Below, one piece after another: positions 11,988 through 22,834 of a stretch of DNA of 38,417 nt. A program made the position numbers and the translations under genes. Below the pieces are notes generated by a model, which did no database searches, had not been told where the DNA came from, and saw nothing but the letters and a program-made list of their open reading frames with translations. Position 1 is the first letter of the stretch; every line of letters begins with the position of its first letter. Source of the stretch: Deltaproteobacteria bacterium (GTDB lineage Bacteria; Desulfobacterota; Deferrimicrobia; Deferrimicrobiales; Deferrimicrobiaceae); contig DAOUUI010000004.1 in the NCBI GenBank assembly GCA_030668225.1, positions 1 to 38,417 of the forward strand, written 5' to 3'.

Positions 11988-13154
11988 ATGAACATCCACG
12001 AGTATCAGGCCAAGGAGGTACTGGCCAAGTACGGCGTGGCCGTTCCCAGGGGGCAGGTGGCGGATGGTCCGTCCGAAGCGGAGGTCATTGCCAGGGAGTT
12101 CGGTACGCCTGTCGTCATCAAGGCCCAGATCCACGCGGGAGGCCGGGGGAAAGGCGGCGGTATCAAGCTGGCCAGGACGCCGGAGGAGGCAAGAGAGTAC
12201 GCGAAGCAGATCATCGGGATGACGCTGGTAACCCCCCAGACGGGGCCTCAGGGCAAGAAAGTGAAGAGGGTTCTCGTGGAGCAGGCGGGGGCGATCAAGA
12301 AGGAACTCTACCTCGGGATGGTCATCGACCGAGCCGTGTCCCGCGTCGTCATGATGGCGTCGACCGAAGGGGGAATGGAGATCGAGACCGTCGCCGCCCG
12401 CACGCCGGAAAAGATCCTCAAGGAGTACGTAGACCCGGCACTGGGGCTCATGCCGTACCAGGCGCGCAATCTCGCTTTCGGGTTATCCATCCCGCCGGAG
12501 CTGACCGGCAAGGCGGTCAAGTTCATGATGGGGCTCTATAAAGCCTTCGTGGAAACCGACTGCTCCCTGGCCGAAATCAACCCGCTGGTGCTGACCGAGG
12601 GAGGCGATGTCATCGCCCTCGACGCAAAGATGAACTTCGATGGCAACGGGCTTTTCCGCCACAAGGACATCCAGGCGCTCCGGGACTTCGACGAAGAGGA
12701 CCCCACGGAGACCGAGGCGTCCAAGTTCGATCTTTCCTACATCAGCCTCGACGGGAACATCGGCTGCATGGTCAACGGTGCGGGGCTCGCGATGGCGACG
12801 ATGGACATGATCAAGATGTGCGGTGGATCGCCGGCCAACTTCCTCGACGTGGGCGGGGGCGCGAATGCCGAGCAGGTGACCAACGCTTTCCGGCTCATCC
12901 TTTCGGACCCGAAGGTAGAGGCGATCCTGGTCAACATCTTCGGCGGCATCATGCGGTGCGACGTGATCGCCGAAGGAGTCGTGGCGGCAGGAAAGACCCT
13001 CGGCCTCAAGGTCCCGCTCGTCGTCCGTCTGGAGGGAACCAATGTGGAACGGGGGAAAGAGATCCTCGCAGCGTCGAAGCTCAACATCATTGCTGCGTCC
13101 GACATGAAGGATGCGGCGAACAAGGTCGTCGCTGCCGCCGGCCAGGCGAATTGA
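11988..13154 (+). CDS. sucC: Succinyl-CoA ligase (ADP-forming) beta subunit
   Basis: [64 protein letters not shown]. Confidence 0.97.
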   Translation: MNIHEYQAKEVLAKYGVAVPRGQVADGPSEAEVIAREFGTPVVIKAQIHAGGRGKGGGIKLARTPEEAREYAKQIIGMTLVTPQTGPQGKKVKRVLVEQAGAIKKELYLGMVIDRAVSRVVMMASTEGGMEIETVAARTPEKILKEYVDPALGLMPYQARNLAFGLSIPPELTGKAVKFMMGLYKAFVETDCSLAEINPLVLTEGGDVIALDAKMNFDGNGLFRHKDIQALRDFDEEDPTETEASKFDLSYISLDGNIGCMVNGAGLAMATMDMIKMCGGSPANFLDVGGGANAEQVTNAFRLILSDPKVEAILVNIFGGIMRCDVIAEGVVAAGKTLGLKVPLVVRLEGTNVERGKEILAASKLNIIAASDMKDAANKVVAAAGQAN

Positions 13155-13167
13155 GGGGGAGGCAACC

Positions 13168-14049
13168 ATGAGCATCTGGGTCAACAAGGACACGAAAGTT
13201 CTAGTGCAGGGGATCACCGGGTCGGTGGGAGCCTTCCACACCAGGCAGATGCTGGAATATGGCACGAAGATCGTCGGCGGCGTCACTCCCGGCAAGGCAG
13301 GACTTACGGTCGAGGGAGCACCCGTGTTCAACACGGTCCTGGACGCGGTGAAGGCCACGGGAGCAAACGCGACCGTCGTCTACGTTCCTCCCGCCTTTGC
13401 CGCGGACGCCATCTGCGAAGCGGCCGACGCCGGGATCGACCTGGTCGTCTGCATCACCGAAGGTGTCCCCATCATCGACATGGTGAAGGTGAAAAGAACC
13501 CTGGAGGGAAAGAAGACCCGGCTGATCGGGCCGAACTGCCCGGGCATCATCACCCCGGGGGAGTGCAAGATCGGGATCATGCCCGGGTATATCCACAAGC
13601 CGGGATCGATCGGGATCGTGTCCCGGTCCGGAACGCTCACGTACGAGGCCGTTCACCAGGTGACCACCCTGGGGATGGGCCAGTCCACCTGCATCGGCAT
13701 CGGGGGGGACCCCGTGAACGGGACCAACTTCATCGATGTCCTGTCGGCGTTCCAGGAGGATCCGCAGACCGAGGCGGTGATCCTGATCGGCGAGATCGGG
13801 GGAACGGCCGAAGAAGAGGCTGCAGCTTTCGTGAAGTCGAGGATGACCAAGCCCGTGGTCGGTTTTGTTGCGGGCCAGACGGCCCCCAAGGGAAAGAGGA
13901 TGGGGCACGCGGGCGCCATCATCTCCGGAGGGAAAGGAACCGCGGCGGAAAAAATCGAGGCGTTCAAGGCGGCCGGGATCTCTGTCTCCGAGGCGCCCTC
14001 GGATCTGGGAATTACGCTGGCGCAACGGCTCGGCAGGAAAGTCCACTAA
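13168..14049 (+). CDS. sucD: Succinyl-CoA ligase (ADP-forming) alpha subunit
   Basis: ATG at 13168: [66 protein letters not shown]. Confidence 0.97.
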   Translation: MSIWVNKDTKVLVQGITGSVGAFHTRQMLEYGTKIVGGVTPGKAGLTVEGAPVFNTVLDAVKATGANATVVYVPPAFAADAICEAADAGIDLVVCITEGVPIIDMVKVKRTLEGKKTRLIGPNCPGIITPGECKIGIMPGYIHKPGSIGIVSRSGTLTYEAVHQVTTLGMGQSTCIGIGGDPVNGTNFIDVLSAFQEDPQTEAVILIGEIGGTAEEEAAAFVKSRMTKPVVGFVAGQTAPKGKRMGHAGAIISGGKGTAAEKIEAFKAAGISVSEAPSDLGITLAQRLGRKVH

Positions 14050-14061
14050 GTCCGGGAAGGA

Positions 14062-14340
14062 ATGGAAACGATGGCAAAGGAACAGGCGGTCGAAAAGATT
14101 GAGGCGACGGAAAACGAGAAGGTCAAGATCAGCCTCATCCCCAGGTTCTGCAAGGGGTGCGAGATATGCGTCAAGCTCTGTCCCACGAAGGTCCTGGGGA
14201 TGGATATGTTCACGGTAAAAGTGGTCGACGTCGACAAATGCATCGTCTGCATGGCGTGCGAACTCCGGTGTCCCGATTTCGCCATCTTCGTCGAGAAGAA
14301 GAAAATAGAGGGAACCAAAGACAAAGCAGAAGGAGAATAA
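14062..14340 (+). CDS. korD: 2-oxoglutarate:ferredoxin oxidoreductase delta subunit (2x[4Fe-4S] ferredoxin)
   Basis: CKGCEICVKLCPTKVL...CIVCMACELRCPDFAI; first gene of the korDABC cluster. Confidence 0.9.
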   Translation: METMAKEQAVEKIEATENEKVKISLIPRFCKGCEICVKLCPTKVLGMDMFTVKVVDVDKCIVCMACELRCPDFAIFVEKKKIEGTKDKAEGE

Positions 14341-14342
14341 CC

Positions 14343-15473
14343 GTGGGCACGTTAAAACTGCTTCAGGGAAACGAAGCGTGCGCGGAGGGGGCTCTCTACG
14401 CCGGATGCACGTTCTTTGCCGGATACCCCATCACTCCCTCCACGGAGGTTGCGGAATATCTGGCCCGCAGGCTCCCGCTGATCGGTGGGGTCATCTTGCA
14501 GATGGAAGACGAAATCGCCTCGGTGGGAGCGATCATCGGCGCGTCCCTTGCGGGCAAGAAGGCGATGACGGCCACTTCCGGCCCGGGATTTTCCCTCAAG
14601 CAGGAGAACATCGGGTTCGGGATGATCTGTGAAGTGCCGATCGTCGTCATCGACGTGATGCGGGGAGGGCCTTCCACCGGGGTTCCGACCGGACCCAGCC
14701 AGAGCGACATCATGCAGTGCAAGTGGGGAACGCATGGCGACCACCCGGTCATCTGCCTCACCCCGGCGTACGTCCAGGAGATCTTCTCCGAGACCGTGCG
14801 CGCGTTCAACCTCGCGGAGAGATACCGCACCCCCGTGTTCGTCGCCTACGACGAGATCGTCGGGCACATGAGGGAGAGGATCGAGATCCCCGACAAAGGC
14901 GTTCTGCCGGTGGAGAACCGCCGTCGGCCGACCTGCTCGCCGTCCGAATACATGCCGTTCGACGATACCCAGGGGGACGTTCCCCCCATCGCCGATTTCT
15001 TCAGCGGGTACCGGCAGCACATCACCGGCCTGAACCACGCCGCCGACGGGTTTCCGGTGAACGCCTCGCCGCGGATCCACACGGACGAGCTTCGGCTCCT
15101 CCGGAAGGTGGAGGGGAACAGGAAGGACATCATCCGGTACGAGACGGTCATGCTCGAGGATGCCGAGATCGTCGTGTTCGGTTACGGGGTATCCGGACGT
15201 TCCGGCAAGAGCGCCGTGGAACTGGCCCGGGCGGAAGGGATCAAGGCGGGACTCTTCCGGCCGCTCACGATCTGGCCGTTTCCGGCGGAGGAGGTGGCGG
15301 AGCTGGCCTCCCGTGTCAAGGCGATCATCGTTCCGGAACTGTCGCTGGGGCAGATTGTCCTGGAGGTGGAGCGGTGCGCGAAGGGACGTTGCGAAGTCGA
15401 AGGCATCTTCCGCGTCGACGGCGACCCGATCACGCCCGACCAGATCCTGGAGAAGATCAAGGAGGTAGGATAA
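14343..15473 (+). CDS. korA: 2-oxoglutarate:ferredoxin oxidoreductase alpha subunit
   Basis: GTG start at 14343: MGTLKLLQGNEACAEGALYAGCTFFAGYPITPSTEVAEYLA; GPSTGVPTGPSQSDIMQ. Confidence 0.93.
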   Translation: MGTLKLLQGNEACAEGALYAGCTFFAGYPITPSTEVAEYLARRLPLIGGVILQMEDEIASVGAIIGASLAGKKAMTATSGPGFSLKQENIGFGMICEVPIVVIDVMRGGPSTGVPTGPSQSDIMQCKWGTHGDHPVICLTPAYVQEIFSETVRAFNLAERYRTPVFVAYDEIVGHMRERIEIPDKGVLPVENRRRPTCSPSEYMPFDDTQGDVPPIADFFSGYRQHITGLNHAADGFPVNASPRIHTDELRLLRKVEGNRKDIIRYETVMLEDAEIVVFGYGVSGRSGKSAVELARAEGIKAGLFRPLTIWPFPAEEVAELASRVKAIIVPELSLGQIVLEVERCAKGRCEVEGIFRVDGDPITPDQILEKIKEVG

Positions 15474-16306
15474 TGGCCTTCAACTACGATCCGTACATAC
15501 GGTCCGGGAAGTTGCCTCACATCTGGTGCCCCGGATGCACCTTCGGGATTGTCTTCAAGTCGCTTCTTCGGGCCGTCGATTCCATGCAGATTCCCAAGGA
15601 CGACATTGCGCTCGTCTCCGGGATCGGGTGCGCATCCCGTCTTCCGGGGTACGTGGACTGGAACACGCTGCATACCGCTCACGGACGCGCCATTCCGTTT
15701 GCGACAGGCCTGAAGATGGCCAGGCCGGACAAGAAGGTCCTCGTGGTCAGCGGCGACGGCGACGCCACGGCCATCGGCGGGAACCACTTCATCCATGCCT
15801 GCCGCCGCAACATCGACATTACGGTCATCGTGCTGAACAATTTCATCTACGGCATGACGGGAGGCCAGCATTCGCCGACCACTCCCGTCGGGCACATGGC
15901 GACGACGATGCCGTTCGGCAATGTGGACCCGACTTTCAACATCCCTGCGCTTGCGAAAGGCGCGGGGGCGACCTGGGTGGGACGGGGAACGGCGTATCAC
16001 GTCCCGGCTCTCGACAAGCTGATCGTCGGCGCCGTCGAGCACAAAGGCCTGTCGGTGCTCGAGATCATCAACGGTTGCCCCACGACCCACGGGCGGCGGA
16101 ACAAGTTCCGCACTCCTACGGACATGCTGCTGTGGATGAAGGAAACGGCGCTCCCCGTTTCGGCGTTCGAGAAGTTTCCCGCCGAAAAGACCGTCGGCAA
16201 GTTCCCCATTGGCGTTCTCTACAAGGGAGAAGCCAAGGAGTATTCCGAAACCTACTTCGCGATGGTCGAGCATCTGCAGAAAAAGCAAGAGGGGAGAGGT
16301 GACTGA
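15473..16306 (+). CDS. korB: 2-oxoglutarate:ferredoxin oxidoreductase beta subunit (TPP-binding)
   Basis: TAATG overlap with korA; WCPGCTFGI, VSGDGDATAIGGNHFIHACRRNIDITVIVLNNFIYGMTGGQ. Confidence 0.93.
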   Translation: MAFNYDPYIRSGKLPHIWCPGCTFGIVFKSLLRAVDSMQIPKDDIALVSGIGCASRLPGYVDWNTLHTAHGRAIPFATGLKMARPDKKVLVVSGDGDATAIGGNHFIHACRRNIDITVIVLNNFIYGMTGGQHSPTTPVGHMATTMPFGNVDPTFNIPALAKGAGATWVGRGTAYHVPALDKLIVGAVEHKGLSVLEIINGCPTTHGRRNKFRTPTDMLLWMKETALPVSAFEKFPAEKTVGKFPIGVLYKGEAKEYSETYFAMVEHLQKKQEGRGD

Positions 16307-16307
16307 G

Positions 16308-16859
16308 ATGGGCGACCGGTACGAGATTCGTTTCTCCGGGTCCGGGGGGCAGGGGTTGATCCTGGCGGGGGTCATTTTCGCCGAGGCGGCCACCATCTAC
16401 GACGAGATCAACGCCGTGCAAAGCCAATCCTACGGGCCCGAGGCGCGTGGGGGCGCCTCCAAGTCGGAGGTGATCCTATCCGAGAACGTCATTGATTTCC
16501 CGAAGGCTCAGGGAATCGACCTGCAGCTCTCGCTGACGCAGGAGTCGTGCACCAAGTATTACAAGGATATCAAGCCCGGTGGAATCCTTCTCGTGGACGA
16601 GGACTTCGTCCGCGACATTCCCGAGGGGGACTTCAAGGTCATCAAGCTGCCCATCATCCGGACGGCTTCCGAGCGGATCGGGAAAGCCTTCGTCGCCAAT
16701 ATCGTCGCGACCGGCGCCATTACCGCGATTACCGGAAAGGTGAGGATCGAGTCGGTGGAAAAGGCCGTCCTCTCCCGCGTACCGAAGGGGACGGAAGAGA
16801 TGAACAAAAAGGCCCTTATGGCCGGCTACAACATGGCCAAGACGAAGACGGCCGCGTAA
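16308..16859 (+). CDS. korC: 2-oxoglutarate:ferredoxin oxidoreductase gamma subunit
   Basis: ATG at 16308: [47 protein letters not shown]. Confidence 0.92.
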   Translation: MGDRYEIRFSGSGGQGLILAGVIFAEAATIYDEINAVQSQSYGPEARGGASKSEVILSENVIDFPKAQGIDLQLSLTQESCTKYYKDIKPGGILLVDEDFVRDIPEGDFKVIKLPIIRTASERIGKAFVANIVATGAITAITGKVRIESVEKAVLSRVPKGTEEMNKKALMAGYNMAKTKTAA

Positions 16860-16860
16860 G

Positions 16861-17277
16861 ATGCAGCGCACGCTGTCGATCGTCAAACCCGACGGGGTGG
16901 AAAAGGGGCTCATCGGAGAAGTCGTCCGCCGGTTCGAGAAGGAAGGGATCTGCATCGTCGCCATGCGGATGCGCAGGCTTTCGCGCCGGGAAGCGGAGGG
17001 GTTTTACGCGGTGCACCGCGAACGACCGTTTTTCAACTCCCTGACGGAATTCATGTCTTCAGGCCCGATCGTCGTCCTGGTGCTGGAGGGGGATGACGTG
17101 ATCGCACGAAACCGGGCGCTGATGGGCGCCACCGACCCGAAGAAGGCGGAGAAAGGGACGATCCGGGCCGATTTCGCCGGCAACGTGGAGAAGAATATCG
17201 TGCACGGATCCGATGCGCCGGAGACGGCGGAAACCGAGATACGGTATTTTTTCAGCGATCTGGATCTGGTCTGGTAA
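16861..17277 (+). CDS. ndk: Nucleoside diphosphate kinase
   Basis: [60 protein letters not shown]. Confidence 0.97.
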   Translation: MQRTLSIVKPDGVEKGLIGEVVRRFEKEGICIVAMRMRRLSRREAEGFYAVHRERPFFNSLTEFMSSGPIVVLVLEGDDVIARNRALMGATDPKKAEKGTIRADFAGNVEKNIVHGSDAPETAETEIRYFFSDLDLVW

Positions 17278-17315
17278 AGATCATCCCCGGGTTATCCGAC
17301 AGGGCCCCGGCCGCG

Positions 17316-17348
17316 GGGGAAAACCGGGCGGACTGGGGGTTTTTCCCC
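17316..17348 (+). terminator. Weak terminator-like A/T-flanked hairpin between ndk and rlmN
   Basis: GGGGAAAACC (17316-17325) against GGTTTTTCCCC (17338-17348), one-base bulge; preceded by a small CCCCG-GCCG-CGGGG hairpin. Confidence 0.35.
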
Positions 17349-17393
17349 ATCGTGCTGTCCCCGCCAATGCCACGCCGTTGTATGATGAATGCC

Positions 17394-18488
17394 ATGAAAG
17401 ATGCACGGACGGACCTGAAGGGAATGCCCCTGCCGGAGCTGGAGGAATTCTTCCGCTCCCGGGGGAAGGAGCGCTACCGGACCCGGCAGGTATCCCGCTG
17501 GCTCTACCGGAAATTCGCGGAGGAGTTCTCCACGATGACCGACCTCTCCCGGGACTTCCGGGAAGAGATGGAGACGATGTGCCGGATCTCGTCTCCCCCC
17601 GCGGAAAAGGTGGAACTCTCCCTCGACGGGACGGAAAAGGTCCTGTTCCGCCTGGAGGACGGGGAGGGGGTCGAGAGCGTGTTGATCCCCGAGAAAAGCC
17701 GCAGGACCCTCTGCGTCTCCACACAGGCGGGTTGTGCCCTGTCCTGCGTGTTCTGCGCGACAGGGGCATCGGGGTTCCGGCGGAACATGACGTCTGCCGA
17801 AATCATCCACCAGGTGTGTTTTGCCGGGAGAAGGCTGGCGGAGCGCGGAGAGCGTCTGACGAACGTCGTTTTCATGGGGATGGGGGAACCTCTCGAAAAT
17901 GTTCCGGAGGTATCCCGCGCGATCGACATTCTGCTCTCCCAGTACGGGTTCGGGCTGGCAGGGAAGCGGGTAACCGTCTCGACGGCGGGAATTATCCCGG
18001 CGATGCGGGACCTTGCCGACCGGTATCCGGTAAGCTTCGCCGTATCGCTCAACGCGGCCAGCGAGGAGGTCCGTTCCCGGCTCATGCCCGTCAACCGGAG
18101 ATATCCGTTGCGGGATCTGATCGCAGCGATGCGAGGGATCCCCCTCCGGAACGGGTGCAAGGTGACAGCGGAATACGTCCTTCTTTCCGGGGTGAACGAT
18201 ACACCCGCCGATGCGCGTGCCCTGGCGCGCCTGCTTTCGGGTGCCCGCATCAAGGTCAACCTGATTCCCGTAAACCCGCACGACCAGGGAGACTTCCGGC
18301 CTCCCTCTCCGGCGTCCGAAGAACGCTTCCGCGACATCCTGGTGGCCGGGGGAGTCCAGACGATCACACGGGAGAGAAGAGGCGCGGACATCCGTGCCGC
18401 CTGCGGGCAGCTGCGAGGCGCTCCCGCAGGGCCGCGGGAACGCGGAAAGAGCCCACTCCGGGCGATAGCGAGTTCGAAAAATCCTTGA
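17394..18488 (+). CDS. rlmN: 23S rRNA/tRNA (adenine-C2)-methyltransferase RlmN, radical SAM
   Basis: CVSTQAGCALSCVFCATG radical-SAM CxxxCxxC; FMGMGEPLENV; FAVSLNA. Likely start MKDARTDLKGM at 17394. Confidence 0.94.
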   Translation: MKDARTDLKGMPLPELEEFFRSRGKERYRTRQVSRWLYRKFAEEFSTMTDLSRDFREEMETMCRISSPPAEKVELSLDGTEKVLFRLEDGEGVESVLIPEKSRRTLCVSTQAGCALSCVFCATGASGFRRNMTSAEIIHQVCFAGRRLAERGERLTNVVFMGMGEPLENVPEVSRAIDILLSQYGFGLAGKRVTVSTAGIIPAMRDLADRYPVSFAVSLNAASEEVRSRLMPVNRRYPLRDLIAAMRGIPLRNGCKVTAEYVLLSGVNDTPADARALARLLSGARIKVNLIPVNPHDQGDFRPPSPASEERFRDILVAGGVQTITRERRGADIRAACGQLRGAPAGPRERGKSPLRAIASSKNP

Positions 18489-18513
18489 GCCCCGGAAATG
18501 TTCACCATATATT
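18485..18513 (+). promoter_or_regulatory. Candidate promoter for mtnP: TTGAGC-N17-TATATT
   Basis: TTGAGC 18485-18490, TATATT 18508-18513, inside a 15-mer (CACCATATATTGGGG) also found upstream of smc. Confidence 0.55.
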
Positions 18514-18552
18514 GGGGAAGATGGAGTTCCCCGGACGGAGCAGAAAAGGATA

Positions 18553-19410
18553 ATGTCCGATATTCTTGGTGTTATCGGCGGGTCCGGGCTTTACGAGATG
18601 GAGGGAATGAAGAATGTCCGGAACGTCAGGGTCCGCACACCCTTTGGAAACCCCTCCGATACGCTGGTCGTCGGGGAAATCGGGGGAAGGACGCTCGCGT
18701 TTCTCCCGCGCCACGGGAGGGGGCACCGGATCCCGCCGAGCCAGATCAACTTCCGGGCCAACATCTATGCTATGAAGAAGATCGGGGCGAGGTGGGTGAT
18801 TTCCCTCTCCGCCGTGGGAAGCATGAAGGAGGGTATCCGCCCGGGGGACATTGTGGTGGTAGACCAGTTCTTCGACCATACCCGGTTCCGGCCCAACACG
18901 TTCTTCTCCGACGGCATCGTGGGGCACATCCCCTTCGCCGACCCCGTCTGCCCGTCCCTTGCGGAGATCGCCTACCTCTCCGCCAGGAAGGTTGTAAAGC
19001 GATCCCGTCGAGGCGGTACGTACCTCTGCATGGAGGGGCCGGCGTTCTCCACCCGTGCGGAGTCCCGGATCTACCGGAAGTGGGGGGTGGATGTGATCGG
19101 CATGACGAACATGCCCGAGGCGAAACTCGCCCGGGAGGCGGAGATCTGCTACGCCACCCTGGCCCTTGCCACCGATTACGATTGCTGGCACGAAAACGAG
19201 GAAGACGTGTCCATCGAGTCGATCCTGGCGATCATCCGGCAGAACGTGGAAAACTCCAAGCGGATCATCCGCGACGTCGCCGAACGCCTTCCCGGCAAGG
19301 GCGGGTGCGGGTGCGGAGAGACGCTCCGGTACGCCATCATCACGGACCCGAAGAAGATCCCGGCGGCCGCGAGAAAGCGGCTATCCCTTCTCATCGGGAA
19401 GTACCTGTGA
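18553..19410 (+). CDS. mtnP: S-methyl-5'-thioadenosine phosphorylase
   Basis: MSDILGVIGGSGLYEMEG; FLPRHGRGHRIPPSQINFRANIYAMKKIG; MEGPAFSTRAES; GMTNMPEAKLAREAEICYA. Confidence 0.94.
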   Translation: MSDILGVIGGSGLYEMEGMKNVRNVRVRTPFGNPSDTLVVGEIGGRTLAFLPRHGRGHRIPPSQINFRANIYAMKKIGARWVISLSAVGSMKEGIRPGDIVVVDQFFDHTRFRPNTFFSDGIVGHIPFADPVCPSLAEIAYLSARKVVKRSRRGGTYLCMEGPAFSTRAESRIYRKWGVDVIGMTNMPEAKLAREAEICYATLALATDYDCWHENEEDVSIESILAIIRQNVENSKRIIRDVAERLPGKGGCGCGETLRYAIITDPKKIPAAARKRLSLLIGKYL

Positions 19411-20186
19411 CCCGGGGCGCACGATTGCGGATCGTTGCGGTGGCATTCGCGGCGGCGGGCGGGATGCTCCTCTCCTGTTCGGCGCCGACGGCGGCCATGA
19501 AGAAAGAGGCGTCCGCCCGGATGGAGATGGGGGTCACCTACCTGGAACAGCGCAACCTGCCTGCCGCGATGCGCGAGCTTACGAAGGCCAAGGAGCTGGA
19601 TCCGGATAATCCCGCGATCGACATGATGCTCGGTCTTGCCTACCAGAAACGGGGAGACCTGGAGAAGGCGGAGGAGTACCTGAGGGAGGCGGTCCGGAAG
19701 AAACCGGACTATGCCGAAGGCCACAACAACCTGGGAAACCTCCTGAGTCTCCAGGGGAAGAGCGAGGAGGCGATCCGGGAATACGAAAAGGCCGTCGCGA
19801 ACGTTACCTACCCCACTCCGGAGTACGCGTATTACAACATGGGGCGGGAATACGCCCGCCTGAAGGATCTGCCGAAGGCGGAGGCGATGTATCATCGCGC
19901 GATTGTCCTGCGCCCCTCGTTTGTAGAAGCGTACCGGGAACTGGCGATGATCCAGTCCGAGGAAGGAAAGTGGAAGGAGGCGGTCCGGACACTCGAGAAG
20001 ATGGTCGAGATTGCGCCCTTTTATGCCCGGGGGTGGATGGACCTTGGCCGCCTGTACCTGCGACTCGACCGTCCCGGGGAGGGCCTCGAGGCGTTCCGGA
20101 ACGCCATGGACAATTCGAACGATCCCGTTCTGCGGGCGGAGGCGGCCGGGTATATCGACATCATCCTCGAGCAGGAGAGAAGGTAG
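19407..20186 (+). CDS. TPR-repeat lipoprotein (PilF-like)
   Basis: GTG start at 19407 overlapping the mtnP stop (GTGA); signal peptide with lipobox-like LLSC; several TPR motifs. Confidence 0.8.
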   Translation: MTRGARLRIVAVAFAAAGGMLLSCSAPTAAMKKEASARMEMGVTYLEQRNLPAAMRELTKAKELDPDNPAIDMMLGLAYQKRGDLEKAEEYLREAVRKKPDYAEGHNNLGNLLSLQGKSEEAIREYEKAVANVTYPTPEYAYYNMGREYARLKDLPKAEAMYHRAIVLRPSFVEAYRELAMIQSEEGKWKEAVRTLEKMVEIAPFYARGWMDLGRLYLRLDRPGEGLEAFRNAMDNSNDPVLRAEAAGYIDIILEQERR

Positions 20187-20195
20187 GCGACCGGG

Positions 20196-21014
20196 ATGGG
20201 ACCAGGGGCGGATTGGAAGGAACGTCGCGAGGAGATGGGGAAGACCCTGGACGAAGCCTCCTTGGAGGTGCGCATCAGCCAGAAGTATCTTCGCGGCATC
20301 GAGGAAGGGAACTATTCCCGATGGCCGCCCAAGGTATTTTCCACCGGGTTCATCCGCGCCTATGCGAACTTCCTTTCGGTGAACCCCGATCCCGTGCTCT
20401 CGGATTACTTTTCCTTCCTCGAAGCGCGGTCGGTCGAAGAGCCGCCCCTGCACACCAGGCCGGAGTGGCTGGAGCGCGAGCGCCAGCGGGGAAGCCGCCG
20501 GACGGTATATACGATCGCCACGGTGGCGGTTCTGGCCATCGGCGTATGCCTCGCCTGGTACGCAAGGCACACGGCGCTTCGCCCCCTTCCCGCCACCGAG
20601 GTCCGGGAAATGACTCGTCCCCCCTCTCCCGCGGTTCCCGCTCCGGAGGAGGACCCCGCCCGGCCGCCCGCCGCCACCGAGGGGGGGGGCGAAAAGGCGG
20701 CGGAGGCTCCCCCGGCAACCGGGCAGAAGACGCTGACCATCGTGGGGAAGACGGAGTCGGCGTCGCTCCCCTCCCACCAATTGTCGGTGCTGTTCCTGGA
20801 GGCGAGCGAACTGACCTGGATCATGTACGGCCGGGACGGGGCCGAGCCCGTCGACGTCATGCTGTATCCGGGAGACCGCCTCAGCATCCAGGCTCGGGGA
20901 AAAATCTACCTGAAGATCGGGAACGCCGGGGGCGTGGTCGGCACACTGAACGGGAACCTGCTTCCGCCCTTCGGGGAAAAGGGACAGGTGAAGGAGATCA
21001 CGCTGGGTGAGTAG
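20196..21014 (+). CDS. rodZ: RodZ-like protein: N-terminal HTH, single TM, C-terminal DUF4115-like domain
   Basis: HTH-like KTLDEASLEVRISQKYLRGIEEGNYSRWPPKVFSTGFIRAYANFL; TM VYTIATVAVLAIGVCLAWY; Pro/Ala-rich linker; beta-rich C-terminus (SELTWIMYGRDG...LYPGDRLSIQARGKIYLKIGNAGGV). Confidence 0.8.
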   Translation: MGPGADWKERREEMGKTLDEASLEVRISQKYLRGIEEGNYSRWPPKVFSTGFIRAYANFLSVNPDPVLSDYFSFLEARSVEEPPLHTRPEWLERERQRGSRRTVYTIATVAVLAIGVCLAWYARHTALRPLPATEVREMTRPPSPAVPAPEEDPARPPAATEGGGEKAAEAPPATGQKTLTIVGKTESASLPSHQLSVLFLEASELTWIMYGRDGAEPVDVMLYPGDRLSIQARGKIYLKIGNAGGVVGTLNGNLLPPFGEKGQVKEITLGE

Positions 21015-21084
21015 ATCCCCGGTGGAGGATCCGTTTCGGCGTTGCCGGGTGCCGTCCGAAGCACCGACGGGTGGTCCGTAGCCC

Positions 21085-21840
21085 ATGGCCGGGACGCGTT
21101 CCTTCCGGTCTTCCCGGGCGTTCCTCGTCCGAGCCGCGGATATGGGGGAAACGGACAGGAGGCTCACCTTTTTCACGGAGGCCGACGGGGCGTTGACCGC
21201 CGTCGCGAAGGCGGCCCGCCGCAGCCGGAAGAGATTCGGGGGAGCCCTGCAGAAATACTTCCTCCTCGACGTGGTCTGGACCGAGGAGCCGAAGAGGATG
21301 CCGATCCTCACGTCGGCGTCGATCCTGGCCTCCTTCTGGGAGATCGTGGCGAACTGGGAAAGGGTCCGGTACGCCGACTACCTGCTGGAACTGGTCTCGT
21401 CGCTGTTCCCCCAGGCCGGCCCCCAGTCGAAGGCGTTCGCTTTCCTCCTTGCCGGGTTCCGGTCCCTTTCCGCGGGAGAGTCCCCCGTTTCCGTGGGGAG
21501 GAAGGCGGAGGCCGCTTTTATCGCCCTGGGGGGGTGGGGCCCTGACCTGTCGGCATGTCGGGGGTGCGGCAGGGAAGAAAGCAGGTCCTTCCACTTCGTT
21601 GTCTCCGAAGGGAGGCTCTACTGCGGAGCCTGTACGGGAAGAGCGGGCAATCTCCTCTCCCTCGGAGCCGTCCGGACCTGGAGAGCTCTCCAGGCATCGT
21701 CCCCGGCCACCGTCGGCCGGATCCGGATTCCGGAATCTGTTCTTGAGGAATTACAAACTGTTATCCCTAAATACCTCATGTGGAACTTTGGGGGCCCCTT
21801 CCGGAGCCTGGGGGGCGATCCAACCGTCGGAAAACCGTAA
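21085..21840 (+). CDS. recO: DNA repair protein RecO
   Basis: AFLVRAADMGETDRRLTFFTEADG N-terminal OB-fold; CRGCGREES...YCGACTG Cys4 motif. Confidence 0.87.
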   Translation: MAGTRSFRSSRAFLVRAADMGETDRRLTFFTEADGALTAVAKAARRSRKRFGGALQKYFLLDVVWTEEPKRMPILTSASILASFWEIVANWERVRYADYLLELVSSLFPQAGPQSKAFAFLLAGFRSLSAGESPVSVGRKAEAAFIALGGWGPDLSACRGCGREESRSFHFVVSEGRLYCGACTGRAGNLLSLGAVRTWRALQASSPATVGRIRIPESVLEELQTVIPKYLMWNFGGPFRSLGGDPTVGKP

Positions 21841-21866
21841 AACCCCTGTTTTTATAACGATATTTC

Positions 21867-21909
21867 TTGACAGTCCTTTGCATGGGATGATATGTAACCG
21901 TATCATATC
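21867..21909 (+). promoter_or_regulatory. Candidate glyQ promoter (TTGACA, -10 around 21890-21896) with overlapping dyad
   Basis: TTGACA 21867-21872; TATGTA 21891-21896 (N18); dyad ATGATA(21887-21892)-N8-TATCAT(21901-21906) plus overlapping GATATG/CATATC. Confidence 0.5.
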
Positions 21910-21926
21910 TTAACCGGGAGGACGCT

Positions 21927-22805
<879 letters not shown>

Positions 22806-22834
22806 GAAACCTAGAGATCAGGAAGAAGAGGGAC

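Noticed and set aside
19176-21311. 711-aa antisense ORF across mtnP-TPR-rodZ-recO
   Set aside because: Spans four well-supported + strand genes; no domain motif.
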